Assembly: GCA_012270865.1 (NCBI GenBank)
Contig: JAAXHL010000095.1
Coordinates: forward strand, 1 to 36,687
Direction of reading: 5' to 3'
Source of the DNA: Candidatus Poribacteria bacterium
GTDB lineage: Bacteria > Poribacteria > WGA-4E > WGA-3G
DNA length: 36,687 bases
The notes beneath the pieces were generated by a model. That model did not search any database, was not told where the DNA came from, and saw only the letters and a program-made list of their open reading frames with translations. How positions within the stretch are numbered: position 1 is the stretch's first letter; every line of letters starts with the position of its first letter. The position numbers and the translations under genes are program-made. Positions 24,058 to 32,214 of the stretch are shown piece after piece.

Positions 24058-25941
24058 CTACAAAACCCACACTACCATCTTGCCGGTGCCACGATTACAC
24101 CACGCATAATACGGAATCGCCGTAACGTCTATCTGCTTCGCAGTCGGTGTCGTGAGATAGAGGTTATCGTCCCACTCGGCATCGTCCAAGACGCTGCCCG
24201 TGCCACGGATAACCGTCACACCGCCCAATAAATCGCTATTGAAGGTCGTCTCCAGTGCGTTGTTATCAACGAGAGACAGCGTCTGGAAAGCACCGTTAGG
24301 GTTATCAGCCTCTTCAAAGCAGTAGACGAGCGGACCGCGACGGAGTGCAGAACGTCCGAGATTTTCTCTCACAAGCGGATGCGCATGGACGCGTGTCACA
24401 GGCATAGGCAACTGGAGTTCTACACGGTCACCCGCGCGCCATTCTCGCGTGATAGAGAGATAGCCAGCGGCGTTTGGCTGCGAGTTGTCCGCTTCACCGT
24501 TGATACGCACTTCAAAGTGATCGCACCACCCCGGAACCCGTAAATTCAGCGTGAAAGGTACCGGTCTTGTCGGTGTAATTGTCAGCGTTACGTCGCCTGC
24601 CCACGGGTAATCGGTCTCCTGTGTCAGTCGGACAGGGACGCTCCCTGCAACCATCGCATCGGCAGTACTACCGACGTACAGGTTCACATAGATACCTTCG
24701 TCCGATTCGGCATAGATGTACTGTCCGACAGAGGCGAGGAGTCGAGCGATATTCGGTGGGCAGCATGCACACCCGAACCATTCGTGTCGATGCCTATCGC
24801 CGTGGCTTGCTAACGGGTTCTGATAGAAGAAACCGGTACCGTCGAGCGAGATGCCGGAGAGCGCACCGTTATAAAGTGCCGTCTCCAGGACATCCACAAA
24901 ACGGGATTCCTCACGGAGCAAGAACATCCGATGCGCCCAAAATATCAGTCCGATGGAGGCGCACGTCTCAGCGTAAGCGGAGAAGTTCGGGAGTTCATAA
25001 TCTGTTGTGAACCCCTCGTTGTGTCCTGAGGGACCCACGCCGCCGGTGACATACAACCGTCTCCCGACGTTCTGCCAGAGTGCTTCCAGTGCATCTGTGA
25101 TACCGGTATCACCGGTTTCATAAGCGATGTCGGCGGCACCGCTGTAGAGATACATTGCACGCACGGCGTGTCCGACACACTCCGTCTGTTCCTGTATCGG
25201 GAGATGTGCCTGCGCGTAGTGTCCCTCGAATTTTCCATCGCGCGTGAAGTGGTGCTGATACGCACCGAGTCCACCCGGAAGGTCGGGGTTCTCTAATTCT
25301 TTCTCAAAAATTGAGGGCGAGTGTCCACGTCGGGTGACAAAGTATTCCGCGAGTGCCATGTAGCGCGGTTCACCGGTTACACGCGCCAACTTGACGAGTG
25401 CGAGTTCGATGCCTTCGTGTCCCGGAAGTCCGTCTCGTTTATCGAAGCCGAAGGTATTGTCAATCAGATCTGCGAACCGGCAGGCAACGTCTAACAGCGT
25501 CTGTTTTCCCGTCGCTTGGTAGTGTGCGACGGCTGCTTCAAAGAGGTGTCCGGCGCAGTAGAGTTCGTGCATCATACCGAGATTCTGCCACCGTTTCGTC
25601 GGCTCAACCAATGTGAAGTAGGAGTTCAGGTAGCCGTCGGACTGTTGACTCGCTGCGATCTTTGCGATGACTTCATCGAGTTCTGCTTCCCACGCTGGGT
25701 TCGGGTGCGTCCAGAGTGTATACGATGCCGCTTCTACCCATTTGTGGACATCCGAATCGTTGAAGAAGATCCCTTCAAAGTTCCCGGACATCAAGCCAGC
25801 GGCTTTCGCGAAGTTATCAATTCTACCGGTTGTCTCACACTGTGTGAGTTCGTATGGAATCGTTGCTTCGGAATTCGTCTTCTGGCGTGGTGCCCAGAAC
25901 CGATCCTTAATCGTAACTGCCGTGAAAGGAAGTGCTCTCAA
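24058..25941 (-). CDS. glycoside hydrolase family 127 (beta-L-arabinofuranosidase-like, DUF1680)
   Basis: This encodes 627 residues, close to the family length. The (alpha/alpha)6 catalytic domain contains the zinc-cysteine active site: Glu309 (HNEGF), the ETC pair Glu325/Cys327 and CACC (391-394). These align in order with Glu322, Glu338, Cys340 and the Cys415-418 block of the characterised Bifidobacterium enzyme HypBA1, in which a cysteine is the nucleophile. Beta-sandwich domains follow. No signal peptide is present, so it would act on imported oligosaccharides. The start is a TTG at 25941 with GAGGG upstream. It follows the C39-like lipoprotein gene by 25 bases. The exact sugar is not certain, since GH127 relatives vary. 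Confidence 0.92.
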   Translation of the reverse strand: MRALPFTAVTIKDRFWAPRQKTNSEATIPYELTQCETTGRIDNFAKAAGLMSGNFEGIFFNDSDVHKWVEAASYTLWTHPNPAWEAELDEVIAKIAASQQSDGYLNSYFTLVEPTKRWQNLGMMHELYCAGHLFEAAVAHYQATGKQTLLDVACRFADLIDNTFGFDKRDGLPGHEGIELALVKLARVTGEPRYMALAEYFVTRRGHSPSIFEKELENPDLPGGLGAYQHHFTRDGKFEGHYAQAHLPIQEQTECVGHAVRAMYLYSGAADIAYETGDTGITDALEALWQNVGRRLYVTGGVGPSGHNEGFTTDYELPNFSAYAETCASIGLIFWAHRMFLLREESRFVDVLETALYNGALSGISLDGTGFFYQNPLASHGDRHRHEWFGCACCPPNIARLLASVGQYIYAESDEGIYVNLYVGSTADAMVAGSVPVRLTQETDYPWAGDVTLTITPTRPVPFTLNLRVPGWCDHFEVRINGEADNSQPNAAGYLSITREWRAGDRVELQLPMPVTRVHAHPLVRENLGRSALRRGPLVYCFEEADNPNGAFQTLSLVDNNALETTFNSDLLGGVTVIRGTGSVLDDAEWDDNLYLTTPTAKQIDVTAIPYYAWCNRGTGKMVVWVL

Positions 25942-25966
25942 AATTTTTCCCTCGCTTTAACTCATA

Positions 25967-26662
25967 TCAGCGGCTTTGGACGCTAATCTCTTGGAACGCT
26001 GCTTCAGGTAAATACTCTCCTAACGCTTTTTGAACGTCGAGTTCCGAGAGTTTTCGCGGCGTGATTAAAATACATTTGTTTCGTGAGATCCGACTCCAAG
26101 ATGCCTCGAAATCTTTGTAGGTCAGTCGTCGTTTGTTGAGGTTAGACGGGTTTTCGAGGTAGACTTCCTTCAATTGGTTGTTGTATTGAGAAATCGGCAA
26201 GATTTCCGGGGTCCGTCCCTGAAATTCGACCATGACAATCGGAGCCCACCCTTTCGCAATAAAAGCCTTCAAGATATCAAACGAACAGTTAGAGATTACG
26301 GCACTGTGCTGTATCCGCCTACGTGAGGAGGCATGAAAATCGTTAAGTCCACCTCTGCTGCTAACACGGACACGTTCTTTAAAAGCGTTTCTGAGATAAG
26401 GTTGTTTCTCCAATTGGATGGTAGCACTTTCAGGTAAGTTGGATTCGGTTTGACCGGATTGTGTCGGTGTTGTCGTCCGCTCGGCAGCGGCGAGGGCTGA
26501 TTCAGGGATGTCGTATTGTCCTTGCGGCGGCGGACCACAATTGCTCGCCAGAAGCACGAAAATAAGCGAGGCAACACAGGCATACACAGTTGAATAAGAA
26601 CCCGAAGAACCGTTCAGGAGTGCCTGACGGACTTCCTTAAAAAAAGACATATCGCGTTTCAT
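25967..26662 (-). CDS. C39-peptidase-like lipoprotein, probably catalytically degenerate
   Basis: This encodes 231 residues from the ATG at 26662, chosen because AAGGAGGG lies eight bases upstream; an in-frame start 24 codons earlier overlaps the DUF805 gene. A hydrophobic segment (28-41) ends at Cys42 in LASNC, an imperfect lipobox. A Pro/Thr/Ser linker follows. The C-terminal part (about 118-205) resembles the C39-like fold: NCSFDILKAFIAKGWAPIVM around Cys126, then a YLENPSNLNKRRLTYKDFE segment and W189. The expected catalytic His position seems lost and the usual DP is NP, so peptidase activity is doubtful. It lies between DUF805 and GH127 genes on one strand. Confidence 0.7.
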   Translation of the reverse strand: MKRDMSFFKEVRQALLNGSSGSYSTVYACVASLIFVLLASNCGPPPQGQYDIPESALAAAERTTTPTQSGQTESNLPESATIQLEKQPYLRNAFKERVRVSSRGGLNDFHASSRRRIQHSAVISNCSFDILKAFIAKGWAPIVMVEFQGRTPEILPISQYNNQLKEVYLENPSNLNKRRLTYKDFEASWSRISRNKCILITPRKLSELDVQKALGEYLPEAAFQEISVQSR

Positions 26663-26714
26663 AAATTTTTCCCTCCTTGCACATAGAACGCTTCGCATGA
26701 GAAACAGTTTACAC

Positions 26715-27068
26715 TCAGAATCTACGCTCACCATAATTATTGATGCCTGGCGTGCCGGGCAGACAGCAGAGAATTACAAGAAGGACTATCCACCCAATAA
26801 GTGGAATTATGCCAATCAATAAACACCAGCCTGATGTGTTAATATCTTGCAAGCGTTTTGTCGAAACGATACAACTGACACAAAGCCATACAAGGAGAAA
26901 GAAAAGGATCAGAACGTTCCAAATCTCTATAAACAAACCGATAGAATGGACAACCGCCGCTATGAGGGAAACAAAACCAAAGCTGAGCAAACACATCAGG
27001 AGATAGCACAAATATTGTAAGCGATTAATTCGACCTTTAAAGGAAAACAGAAATTCAGATAAAGGCAT
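26715..27068 (-). CDS. DUF805 family inner-membrane protein
   Basis: This encodes 117 residues with about four hydrophobic segments. Family marks are visible: FKGRINRLQYL near the N-terminus, TKRLQDINTSGW in the middle, and a PGTPGINNYGERR ending. DUF805 proteins (E. coli YhaH/YhaI type) are small membrane proteins without a settled function. The ATG at 27068 has GGGAGG at good distance. It is the probable first gene of the group with the C39-like lipoprotein and GH127 glycosidase; the 111-base gap to the upstream oxidoreductase gene leaves room for a promoter. Confidence 0.9.
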   Translation of the reverse strand: MPLSEFLFSFKGRINRLQYLCYLLMCLLSFGFVSLIAAVVHSIGLFIEIWNVLILFFLLVWLCVSCIVSTKRLQDINTSGWCLLIGIIPLIGWIVLLVILCCLPGTPGINNYGERRF

Positions 27069-27179
27069 TGCTTCCTCCCTTGTTATCTTAGTTCCGATTT
27101 TCGCAATTTGAAGATGTCATGGAGACATCCGCACTTGCACGAAACTCGGGGTTTTCGGAACGTGAAGTAAAATTAAGAG

Positions 27180-28205
27180 TTAATCGATTTTAACCGAAAC
27201 CTCGCGTTTCTGCTTCCAAGACTCTACAATTGCTTCAGTAATCCGTAGTGCTTGCAACCCGTCTCTTCCTGTCGGGGCAGGGGATCGGTCCGCGAGCAGA
27301 TCGTCAACGAGGGCAGCCATCCGTAAAGCGAATGTCCCGTTAAAAGCGAGTTGTTCATCTCTAAAGATGGAGGGGCGGTATTCTTCAACGACTTGGTTGT
27401 CGCGTTTCATCAAGGTCGCGCGCGTCAGGACGTTATCAACGGTGATTTCGCCATCGGAACCGCAGATTTCGAGGTGTTCAATCGGGTGGATGAAATCGCT
27501 ATCCCAACTCGCCAGCAAGGTTGCAACGGCTTCCGTTTCATAGCGGAACGAGATCGCCATACTGGTGTAACAGGTATCCTCGCCTTCGCGTGCTTCGTGT
27601 TTCCGCGGTTTCGCCATCTGTGCACACACAGCAACCACTTCGCCACCGAACCAGCGGAGCAGGTCAATCGCATGCGTCTCCAGTTCGTAAAGTAAGTAAT
27701 ACTCGCCTTTTGAAGTTGAAGCCGGACCGCCTTGCGATAATTTCATATCTAAATAATATGTCTGTCCGATAGCACCGGCATCGAACCATCGCCGCGCTTG
27801 GACGTATCCGGGCGCGAATCGACGGTTGTAATCAATAGCGAGGTGAACACCCTTCTCTTCTGCCTTCGCGACCATCTGTTCCGCTTCGTCAATGTAAAGC
27901 GATAGCGGTTTCTCAGAGATAACATGTTTCCCCGCTTCCAGACACTCCATCACGGGTTCAAAGTGCAGGTGGTCAGCGGTTACGACATCTACCAAGTCGC
28001 ATTCCTCATGCCCAAGCATCTCCTTGATGGAGGGATACCATTTCGCGATGCCGAGTTCTTCGGCACGTGCTTGGGCTTTAGCGGTGTCTATATCGCACAC
28101 TGCCACTAATTCTGCCCCTGGGTGCTGGAGATAGCCGAGCTGATGCAGACGTCCTACGCCACCGCACCCAACTGCTGCGACTTTCAGTTTTCCTGCCATA
28201 ATCAT
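27180..28205 (-). CDS. Gfo/Idh/MocA family NAD(P)-dependent oxidoreductase
   Basis: This encodes 341 residues from the first ATG. The Rossmann nucleotide-binding motif is GCGGVG (13-18), followed by an acidic residue ending strand 2 (VCDID, 37-41), which favours NAD. The family EKP motif is at 98-100, and a C-terminal substrate domain follows. Members oxidise or reduce sugars, inositols and similar polyols. The second in-frame ATG (28199) has better spacing to AAAGGAG and may be the real start. It is on the same strand as the GH127 group 111 bases downstream, consistent with sugar use. The actual substrate cannot be told. Confidence 0.92.
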   Translation of the reverse strand: MIMAGKLKVAAVGCGGVGRLHQLGYLQHPGAELVAVCDIDTAKAQARAEELGIAKWYPSIKEMLGHEECDLVDVVTADHLHFEPVMECLEAGKHVISEKPLSLYIDEAEQMVAKAEEKGVHLAIDYNRRFAPGYVQARRWFDAGAIGQTYYLDMKLSQGGPASTSKGEYYLLYELETHAIDLLRWFGGEVVAVCAQMAKPRKHEAREGEDTCYTSMAISFRYETEAVATLLASWDSDFIHPIEHLEICGSDGEITVDNVLTRATLMKRDNQVVEEYRPSIFRDEQLAFNGTFALRMAALVDDLLADRSPAPTGRDGLQALRITEAIVESWKQKREVSVKID

Positions 28206-28399
28206 ACACTCCTTTACGCGCTGGGCGCGTCGCTAACACAACCTCCCACTACCAAAGTCCTCAGCGTGCCTCACGAAGCGATCTTTCAAATCCATTCGTA
28301 TCTCGGAAGCTCCCGTCTGCAAAGTATAATATACTATGCATATAAAAAATAGCAAGTGAAAATTTTTCGGAGGACTTCAGAACTACAAAATTGAAATTA

Positions 28400-28428
28400 T
28401 TGCAGGGTCAGTACTTTTGTGTTATACT
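28400..28428 (+). promoter_or_regulatory. promoter of the InsA-like gene
   Basis: TTGCAG (28400-28405) and TATACT (28423-28428) are 17 bases apart, 36 bases before the chosen ATG at 28465. An AAGAGG ribosome-binding site follows. Confidence 0.55.
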
Positions 28429-28464
28429 ATTTCATATTAGACTTTATGAGAAGAGGTGTGCCGA

Positions 28465-28881
28465 ATGAATTGTCCGCGTTGTAAACAGAAAGACGCTGTC
28501 AAAAACGGGAAAGCGAGAGGGAGCCAACGCTATAAATGTAAAGCCTGCGGCTTTCAGTTTACGCGTCTGACGACCCGCGGGAGACCACCGTGGCAGAGAG
28601 CCTTGGCTGTCTTTTTATACTGCCGTGGGATTTCTATCAGCGATATCGCGCGGATGTTTTCGGTGGCACCGAGCACGATCTTCAAATGGATCCGAAAATT
28701 TGGTTCCGAACGCACCCCGCTACCGGTATCCGAGACGGAAGGGGCAACGCTCCTTAACGAGAGTGAGATAACGGCATATCTGAAACAACAGGGCGAAAAT
28801 GGTGAATCGGGAAAAATTTTCGTCGTCATACCAGAAGACGTGTCAACAGAGAATGTTCTGGTCGGAATTAAACAGGATTGA
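28465..28881 (+). CDS. IS1 InsA-like zinc-ribbon and helix-turn-helix protein
   Basis: This encodes 138 residues from the ATG at 28465, selected by spacing to AAGAGG; a GTG three codons earlier is possible. The N-terminus is a zinc ribbon with Cys3, Cys6, Cys25 and Cys28 (CPRC, CKAC) and the NGKARGSQRYKC pattern of IS1-type InsA proteins. A helix-turn-helix lies at about 56-77 (ISDIARMFSVAPSTIFKW). No DDE catalytic partner (InsB) and no terminal repeats were found. The C-terminal 50 residues differ from InsA. It could be an IS remnant or an adopted regulator; the good promoter favours the latter. Confidence 0.75.
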   Translation: MNCPRCKQKDAVKNGKARGSQRYKCKACGFQFTRLTTRGRPPWQRALAVFLYCRGISISDIARMFSVAPSTIFKWIRKFGSERTPLPVSETEGATLLNESEITAYLKQQGENGESGKIFVVIPEDVSTENVLVGIKQD

Positions 28882-28918
28882 CCGAAAGTGACCTCGCCGA
28901 CACACAATTTGATTTGCC

Positions 28919-28948
28919 TTGACAATCCACAGTCCTCTGTTTTAAAAT
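28919..28948 (+). promoter_or_regulatory. promoter of the secreted lectin-like/FG-GAP gene pair
   Basis: TTGACA (28919-28924) and TAAAAT (28943-28948) are 18 bases apart. An AGGAGG lies at about 28956-28961, 14 bases before the ATG, longer than usual. Confidence 0.55.
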
Positions 28949-28975
28949 TGAGGGCAGGAGGTTAAAAATTAATTT

Positions 28976-29770
28976 ATGGAAACCCAACTTTTAAATTCTA
29001 AAAAGAATTTTGGCATGCCAATTCCGCCAAAATTTAGCAGTGTTATCATGTATAGTACCGGTGTCTGTCTGCTTATGCTCCTCTTTGCAGGCGTAGCAGT
29101 TGCAGCGGATTCGTTTGGCGACCCGTTTGAAGGCAACGACTTGAAGAATCCTAACTGGGAATGGCAGAACGAACCCCCGAAATGGGATGTCGGTCAGACA
29201 CGTGAAAATTATCTCTATATTGACAGTGAACCGAACCGGAATCTCTGGGCAAATGACATGTCTCACTTCCTGTATCAGGAAACCGATACGGATATGTTTG
29301 ATGTCGAAACCCGTTTCTTCGCCAGATGGGATACCAGTTCTGGTGTTAATGGACTCGTTGTGAAAAGTCCATCAGACGATAACTGGGTAACCATCAAGTT
29401 CTGGTCGCGAGATGCGGCAGCGAAGGGTCATATCCAGTATCAAACCAAGCAAGCCGGGATGGGGCCCCCTGATATCCAATGGAGATTTGGTGATTGGGGT
29501 GACATCGAAATGGCACTCCGACTCAAAAAAGACGGCGATACATACACCGCTTGGTATAAAGCAGCGGATGATAAGGATTGGATGGATATTGGAGAAGGGG
29601 ACTTTCAACTCACGCCCCCTTTGTGGCTCGGAATTTATGCCGGTGTCGCTGCGGGGACAGGGAGTTTGGAAGTCGAATACGAATACTTCGGAGACAACCT
29701 GAATCCTTATCCTGTTGAACCGGGTGGTAAAGCGACAACAACTTGGGGGGCTGTAAAGTCCCAATATTAA
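28976..29770 (+). CDS. secreted concanavalin-lectin-like (DUF1349-type) protein with C-terminal TTTWG tag
   Basis: This encodes 264 residues. A long N-terminal region ends in a signal peptide (hydrophobic about 25-43, likely cleavage after AVAA). The mature part is a beta-sandwich of the lectin/glucanase type related to DUF1349: DPFEGNDLKNPNWEW, then DTSSGVNGLVVKSP and DGDTYTAWYKAADDKDW, with LGIYAG near the end. It ends YPVEPGGKATTTWGAVKSQY, whose VEPxGKxTTTWG part recurs in the next protein just before a sorting domain. A role in carbohydrate or surface binding is likely, with no clear catalytic residues. It lies three bases before the next ORF's first ATG and forms an operon with it. Confidence 0.82.
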   Translation: METQLLNSKKNFGMPIPPKFSSVIMYSTGVCLLMLLFAGVAVAADSFGDPFEGNDLKNPNWEWQNEPPKWDVGQTRENYLYIDSEPNRNLWANDMSHFLYQETDTDMFDVETRFFARWDTSSGVNGLVVKSPSDDNWVTIKFWSRDAAAKGHIQYQTKQAGMGPPDIQWRFGDWGDIEMALRLKKDGDTYTAWYKAADDKDWMDIGEGDFQLTPPLWLGIYAGVAAGTGSLEVEYEYFGDNLNPYPVEPGGKATTTWGAVKSQY

Positions 29771-29785
29771 AGGATGGGCAAACAC

Positions 29786-31660
29786 ATGCGGTACTGTTTG
29801 ATAGTTTTCTTTATGTTTTTTGGTGTCTCCATCCTTGTGGCATCCACCTTCAACGATATCAGTCTTACCGCAAATGTCCATCAACGTGAAATACCTGTGG
29901 ATACGGAATCCGGGGCTTGGTGGGGTCCCGGGACCGCTGCTGTTGATTTTGACAACGACGGCTGCTGGATGGATATCTTTGTCGTTGGCGATGGCGGTTT
30001 ACCGAACGCGCTTTACCTTAATAATGGCGACGGTACCTTCACCGACGTGGCAGCCAAGGCAGGCATCGCAAACACGCCAAACGGACGTGGATGCGTCTGG
30101 TTCGACTATAACAACAACGGTTGGCGCGACCTCTATGTAACTTGCGCCGGTCCAAACTTCCTCTTTCAGAACAACGGAGATGGCACCTTCACCGACGTTA
30201 GCGAATACGCAGGCGTTGCCGACGAGAAACACGGCACCGGTCCCGTCGTCGCCGATTATGACCACAATGGATGGTTGGACATCTACGTCGCTAATTGGGG
30301 ACGAGCACCTTCTCTCCTGAACCCGAATCCCGCTCCGAAAACGAATGTTCTCTACCGAAACCGTGGCAACGGCACCTTTGAAGAGGTTACAGCAATCGCT
30401 GGTGTTGACGACGACGGCATCGCTTGGGGTGCCATTTTCTTTGACTACGACGGCGATACTTGGGCTGACCTGTTCGTCGCAAACGATCACGGACCCGATA
30501 AACTCTATCGAAATCGTGGTGACGGCACCTTTGCTGATGTCTCAGAATCGTCTGGCATCGTAGTCGAAATCAACGGCAAACCGACGGGTGCCATGGGACT
30601 CTGCGTTGGCGACTATGATAACGACACAGATTTAGACTTTTTCATCACCAACTACGATGCCGATCTCCTCTGGCGAAATAACGGCGACGGTACCTTCACG
30701 AATGTCGCTGAAGCCGTCGGTGTCGCAAACGAAGGTGTGGGATGGTACGCCACTTTCGTTGACTTTGATAACGACGGTTGGCGCGATCTTTACGTCGTCA
30801 ACGGCGATGTTGATGGTTCACAGAAAACCAACCGCAATCGCCTCTATCACAACCAGAACGGGCAATTTGTTGACCGTGCGGATGCACTCAACGCCACTGT
30901 TGACGCTGTCGCACGCGGCGCAACCGCTGGTGATTTTGATAACGACGGCGATGTCGATTTCTATATCGTCAACAATACAGGCAATACCCTTCTTCAAAAT
31001 AGTCTGGATCCCGGCTTCCCGAACTCTAACCATCGGTTCGTTCAACCTAAGAATCGACGTATCAAAATTAGGTTGATCGGTACAGCAAGTAACCGCGACG
31101 GCATCGGCACACGCGTAACAGTGAAATTGGGTAACCACGTTCAGACGCAAGAGTTAATCTGCGGTACAGGTTTTTTGGGCAGCGACAGTTTAGAACTCGA
31201 ATTTGGTTTTGGTACTGAATTATATCAATCGGGTTCTATTACCTTGGCATGGCCCTCTGGGATTGTCGAAACGCATCATCAGTTCGGTTATGGCGGGGAT
31301 GTCTATATCTTTACGGAAGCAAGAGACGTAGTGACAGCGGTTGAACCGACTGGAAAACAGACCACAACATGGGGACGGATTAAAGTCGCCGAGGTCTTTC
31401 AAAACTATCCCAACCCGTTTAATCCTGAGACCTGGATTCCGTACCAACTCTTTGAGTCTACCGATGTGCGTATTTCAATCTATTCCCAAACGGGTGAACT
31501 GATTCGCGACTTCAACCTCGGGCATCAAGCGCACGGCGAAAAAACGCTTTATTGGGATGGTAAGAACCGAGACGGTGAACCTGTTGCCAGCGGAATCTAT
31601 TTCTACCAGTTCCAGGCAGGCGATACCGAGAACACTCGGAAAATGTGGCTGATGAAGTGA
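29786..31660 (+). CDS. secreted FG-GAP/ASPIC-UnbV protein with type IX-like C-terminal sorting domain
   Basis: This encodes 624 residues from the ATG at 29786, preferred over 29774 because the latter abuts the AAAGG site. A signal peptide covers about 1-20. Seven FG-GAP/VCBS repeats (about 45-405) carry DxDxDG-type calcium loops such as DFDNDG, DYNNNG and DYDGDT, forming a seven-bladed propeller. An ASPIC/UnbV domain follows (about 424-500, RRIKIRLIG to SGIVETHH). After VEPTGKQTTTWG comes a FlgD-Ig/Por-type sorting domain (about 537-624: VFQNYPNPFNPETWIPYQL to SGIYFYQF), as used by type IX secretion cargo. It is probably on the cell surface. No enzyme activity is indicated. Confidence 0.9.
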   Translation: MRYCLIVFFMFFGVSILVASTFNDISLTANVHQREIPVDTESGAWWGPGTAAVDFDNDGCWMDIFVVGDGGLPNALYLNNGDGTFTDVAAKAGIANTPNGRGCVWFDYNNNGWRDLYVTCAGPNFLFQNNGDGTFTDVSEYAGVADEKHGTGPVVADYDHNGWLDIYVANWGRAPSLLNPNPAPKTNVLYRNRGNGTFEEVTAIAGVDDDGIAWGAIFFDYDGDTWADLFVANDHGPDKLYRNRGDGTFADVSESSGIVVEINGKPTGAMGLCVGDYDNDTDLDFFITNYDADLLWRNNGDGTFTNVAEAVGVANEGVGWYATFVDFDNDGWRDLYVVNGDVDGSQKTNRNRLYHNQNGQFVDRADALNATVDAVARGATAGDFDNDGDVDFYIVNNTGNTLLQNSLDPGFPNSNHRFVQPKNRRIKIRLIGTASNRDGIGTRVTVKLGNHVQTQELICGTGFLGSDSLELEFGFGTELYQSGSITLAWPSGIVETHHQFGYGGDVYIFTEARDVVTAVEPTGKQTTTWGRIKVAEVFQNYPNPFNPETWIPYQLFESTDVRISIYSQTGELIRDFNLGHQAHGEKTLYWDGKNRDGEPVASGIYFYQFQAGDTENTRKMWLMK

Positions 31661-31706
31661 ATAGAACGTGAGTTTGATATATAGCAGATTATAGACATAA
31701 ATAGAC

Positions 31707-31768
31707 ATTTTCGTAGGGGTTAGGTCTCCTAACCCCTACGGACGAGAAGACCTCGCCCCTACGAAAAT
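31707..31768. repeat. composite REP-like palindrome
   Basis: CGTAGGGGTTAGG (31712-31724) and CCTAACCCCTACG (31728-31740) form a perfect 13-base hairpin with a TCT loop. A further arm CCTCGCCCCTACG (31751-31763) follows, and the outer 13 bases ATTTTCGTAGGGG (31707-31719) are inverted exactly at 31756-31768. It is related to the palindrome at 2562-2590. No gene lies between 31661 and 31818. Confidence 0.8.
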
Positions 31769-31818
31769 CTCGACATCTTGTTTTTACCAATGGTTCAAAC
31801 TCAAAATGGAGAGAAAAA

Positions 31819-32103
31819 ATGGCTCTAATAATAGAAGAAGGAAAAATAAGCAATGGACGCATTGTCCTATCCAAACCGCTCTCCTTACCTGAGGGTACTG
31901 AAGTACGGATACAGATAGAACCTGTGGATCCGGCTATTGTTAGCGATGATAACAGCCAAGGCAAGGATTCCGATGAGTCTGAAGATTTTGCTAACCTGCC
32001 CTGCTTCGGGATGTGGGCAGACCGAGAGGATATGCGTGATAGTGTCGCGTGGTTGCGAAAACAGAGGGAAAAATGGAAGGAACGACTTACACGAACGGAG
32101 TAA
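31819..32103 (+). CDS. antitoxin-like small protein (AbrB/DUF104-like N-terminus)
   Basis: This encodes 94 residues. The N-terminal ISNGRIVLSKPLSLPEGTEV segment has the swapped-hairpin pattern of AbrB/DUF104-type antitoxins. An acidic linker leads to LPCFGMWADREDMRDSVAWL and a basic helix (KQREKWKERL), a C-terminal form common in antitoxins paired with PIN-domain toxins. No toxin gene follows: the next ATG (32112) is stopped two codons later, and the strand then enters an unrelated hydrolase gene. It may be an orphan antitoxin, or the toxin was lost. The ribosome-binding site GGAGAG precedes the ATG. Confidence 0.65.
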   Translation: MALIIEEGKISNGRIVLSKPLSLPEGTEVRIQIEPVDPAIVSDDNSQGKDSDESEDFANLPCFGMWADREDMRDSVAWLRKQREKWKERLTRTE

Positions 32104-32214
32104 ATAGAGCATGATTTGACCCTCTATACAAGGAACACACGGCACTTCCGTATGATTCCACAATTAGAAATTAGTCAACCCTACTAAACCGTTAAGGCAG
32201 GTAGGTTTTTCACC

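Noticed and set aside
28465..28881. Complete IS1 insertion sequence
   Set aside because: No InsB/DDE transposase, terminal inverted repeats or target duplication could be found.
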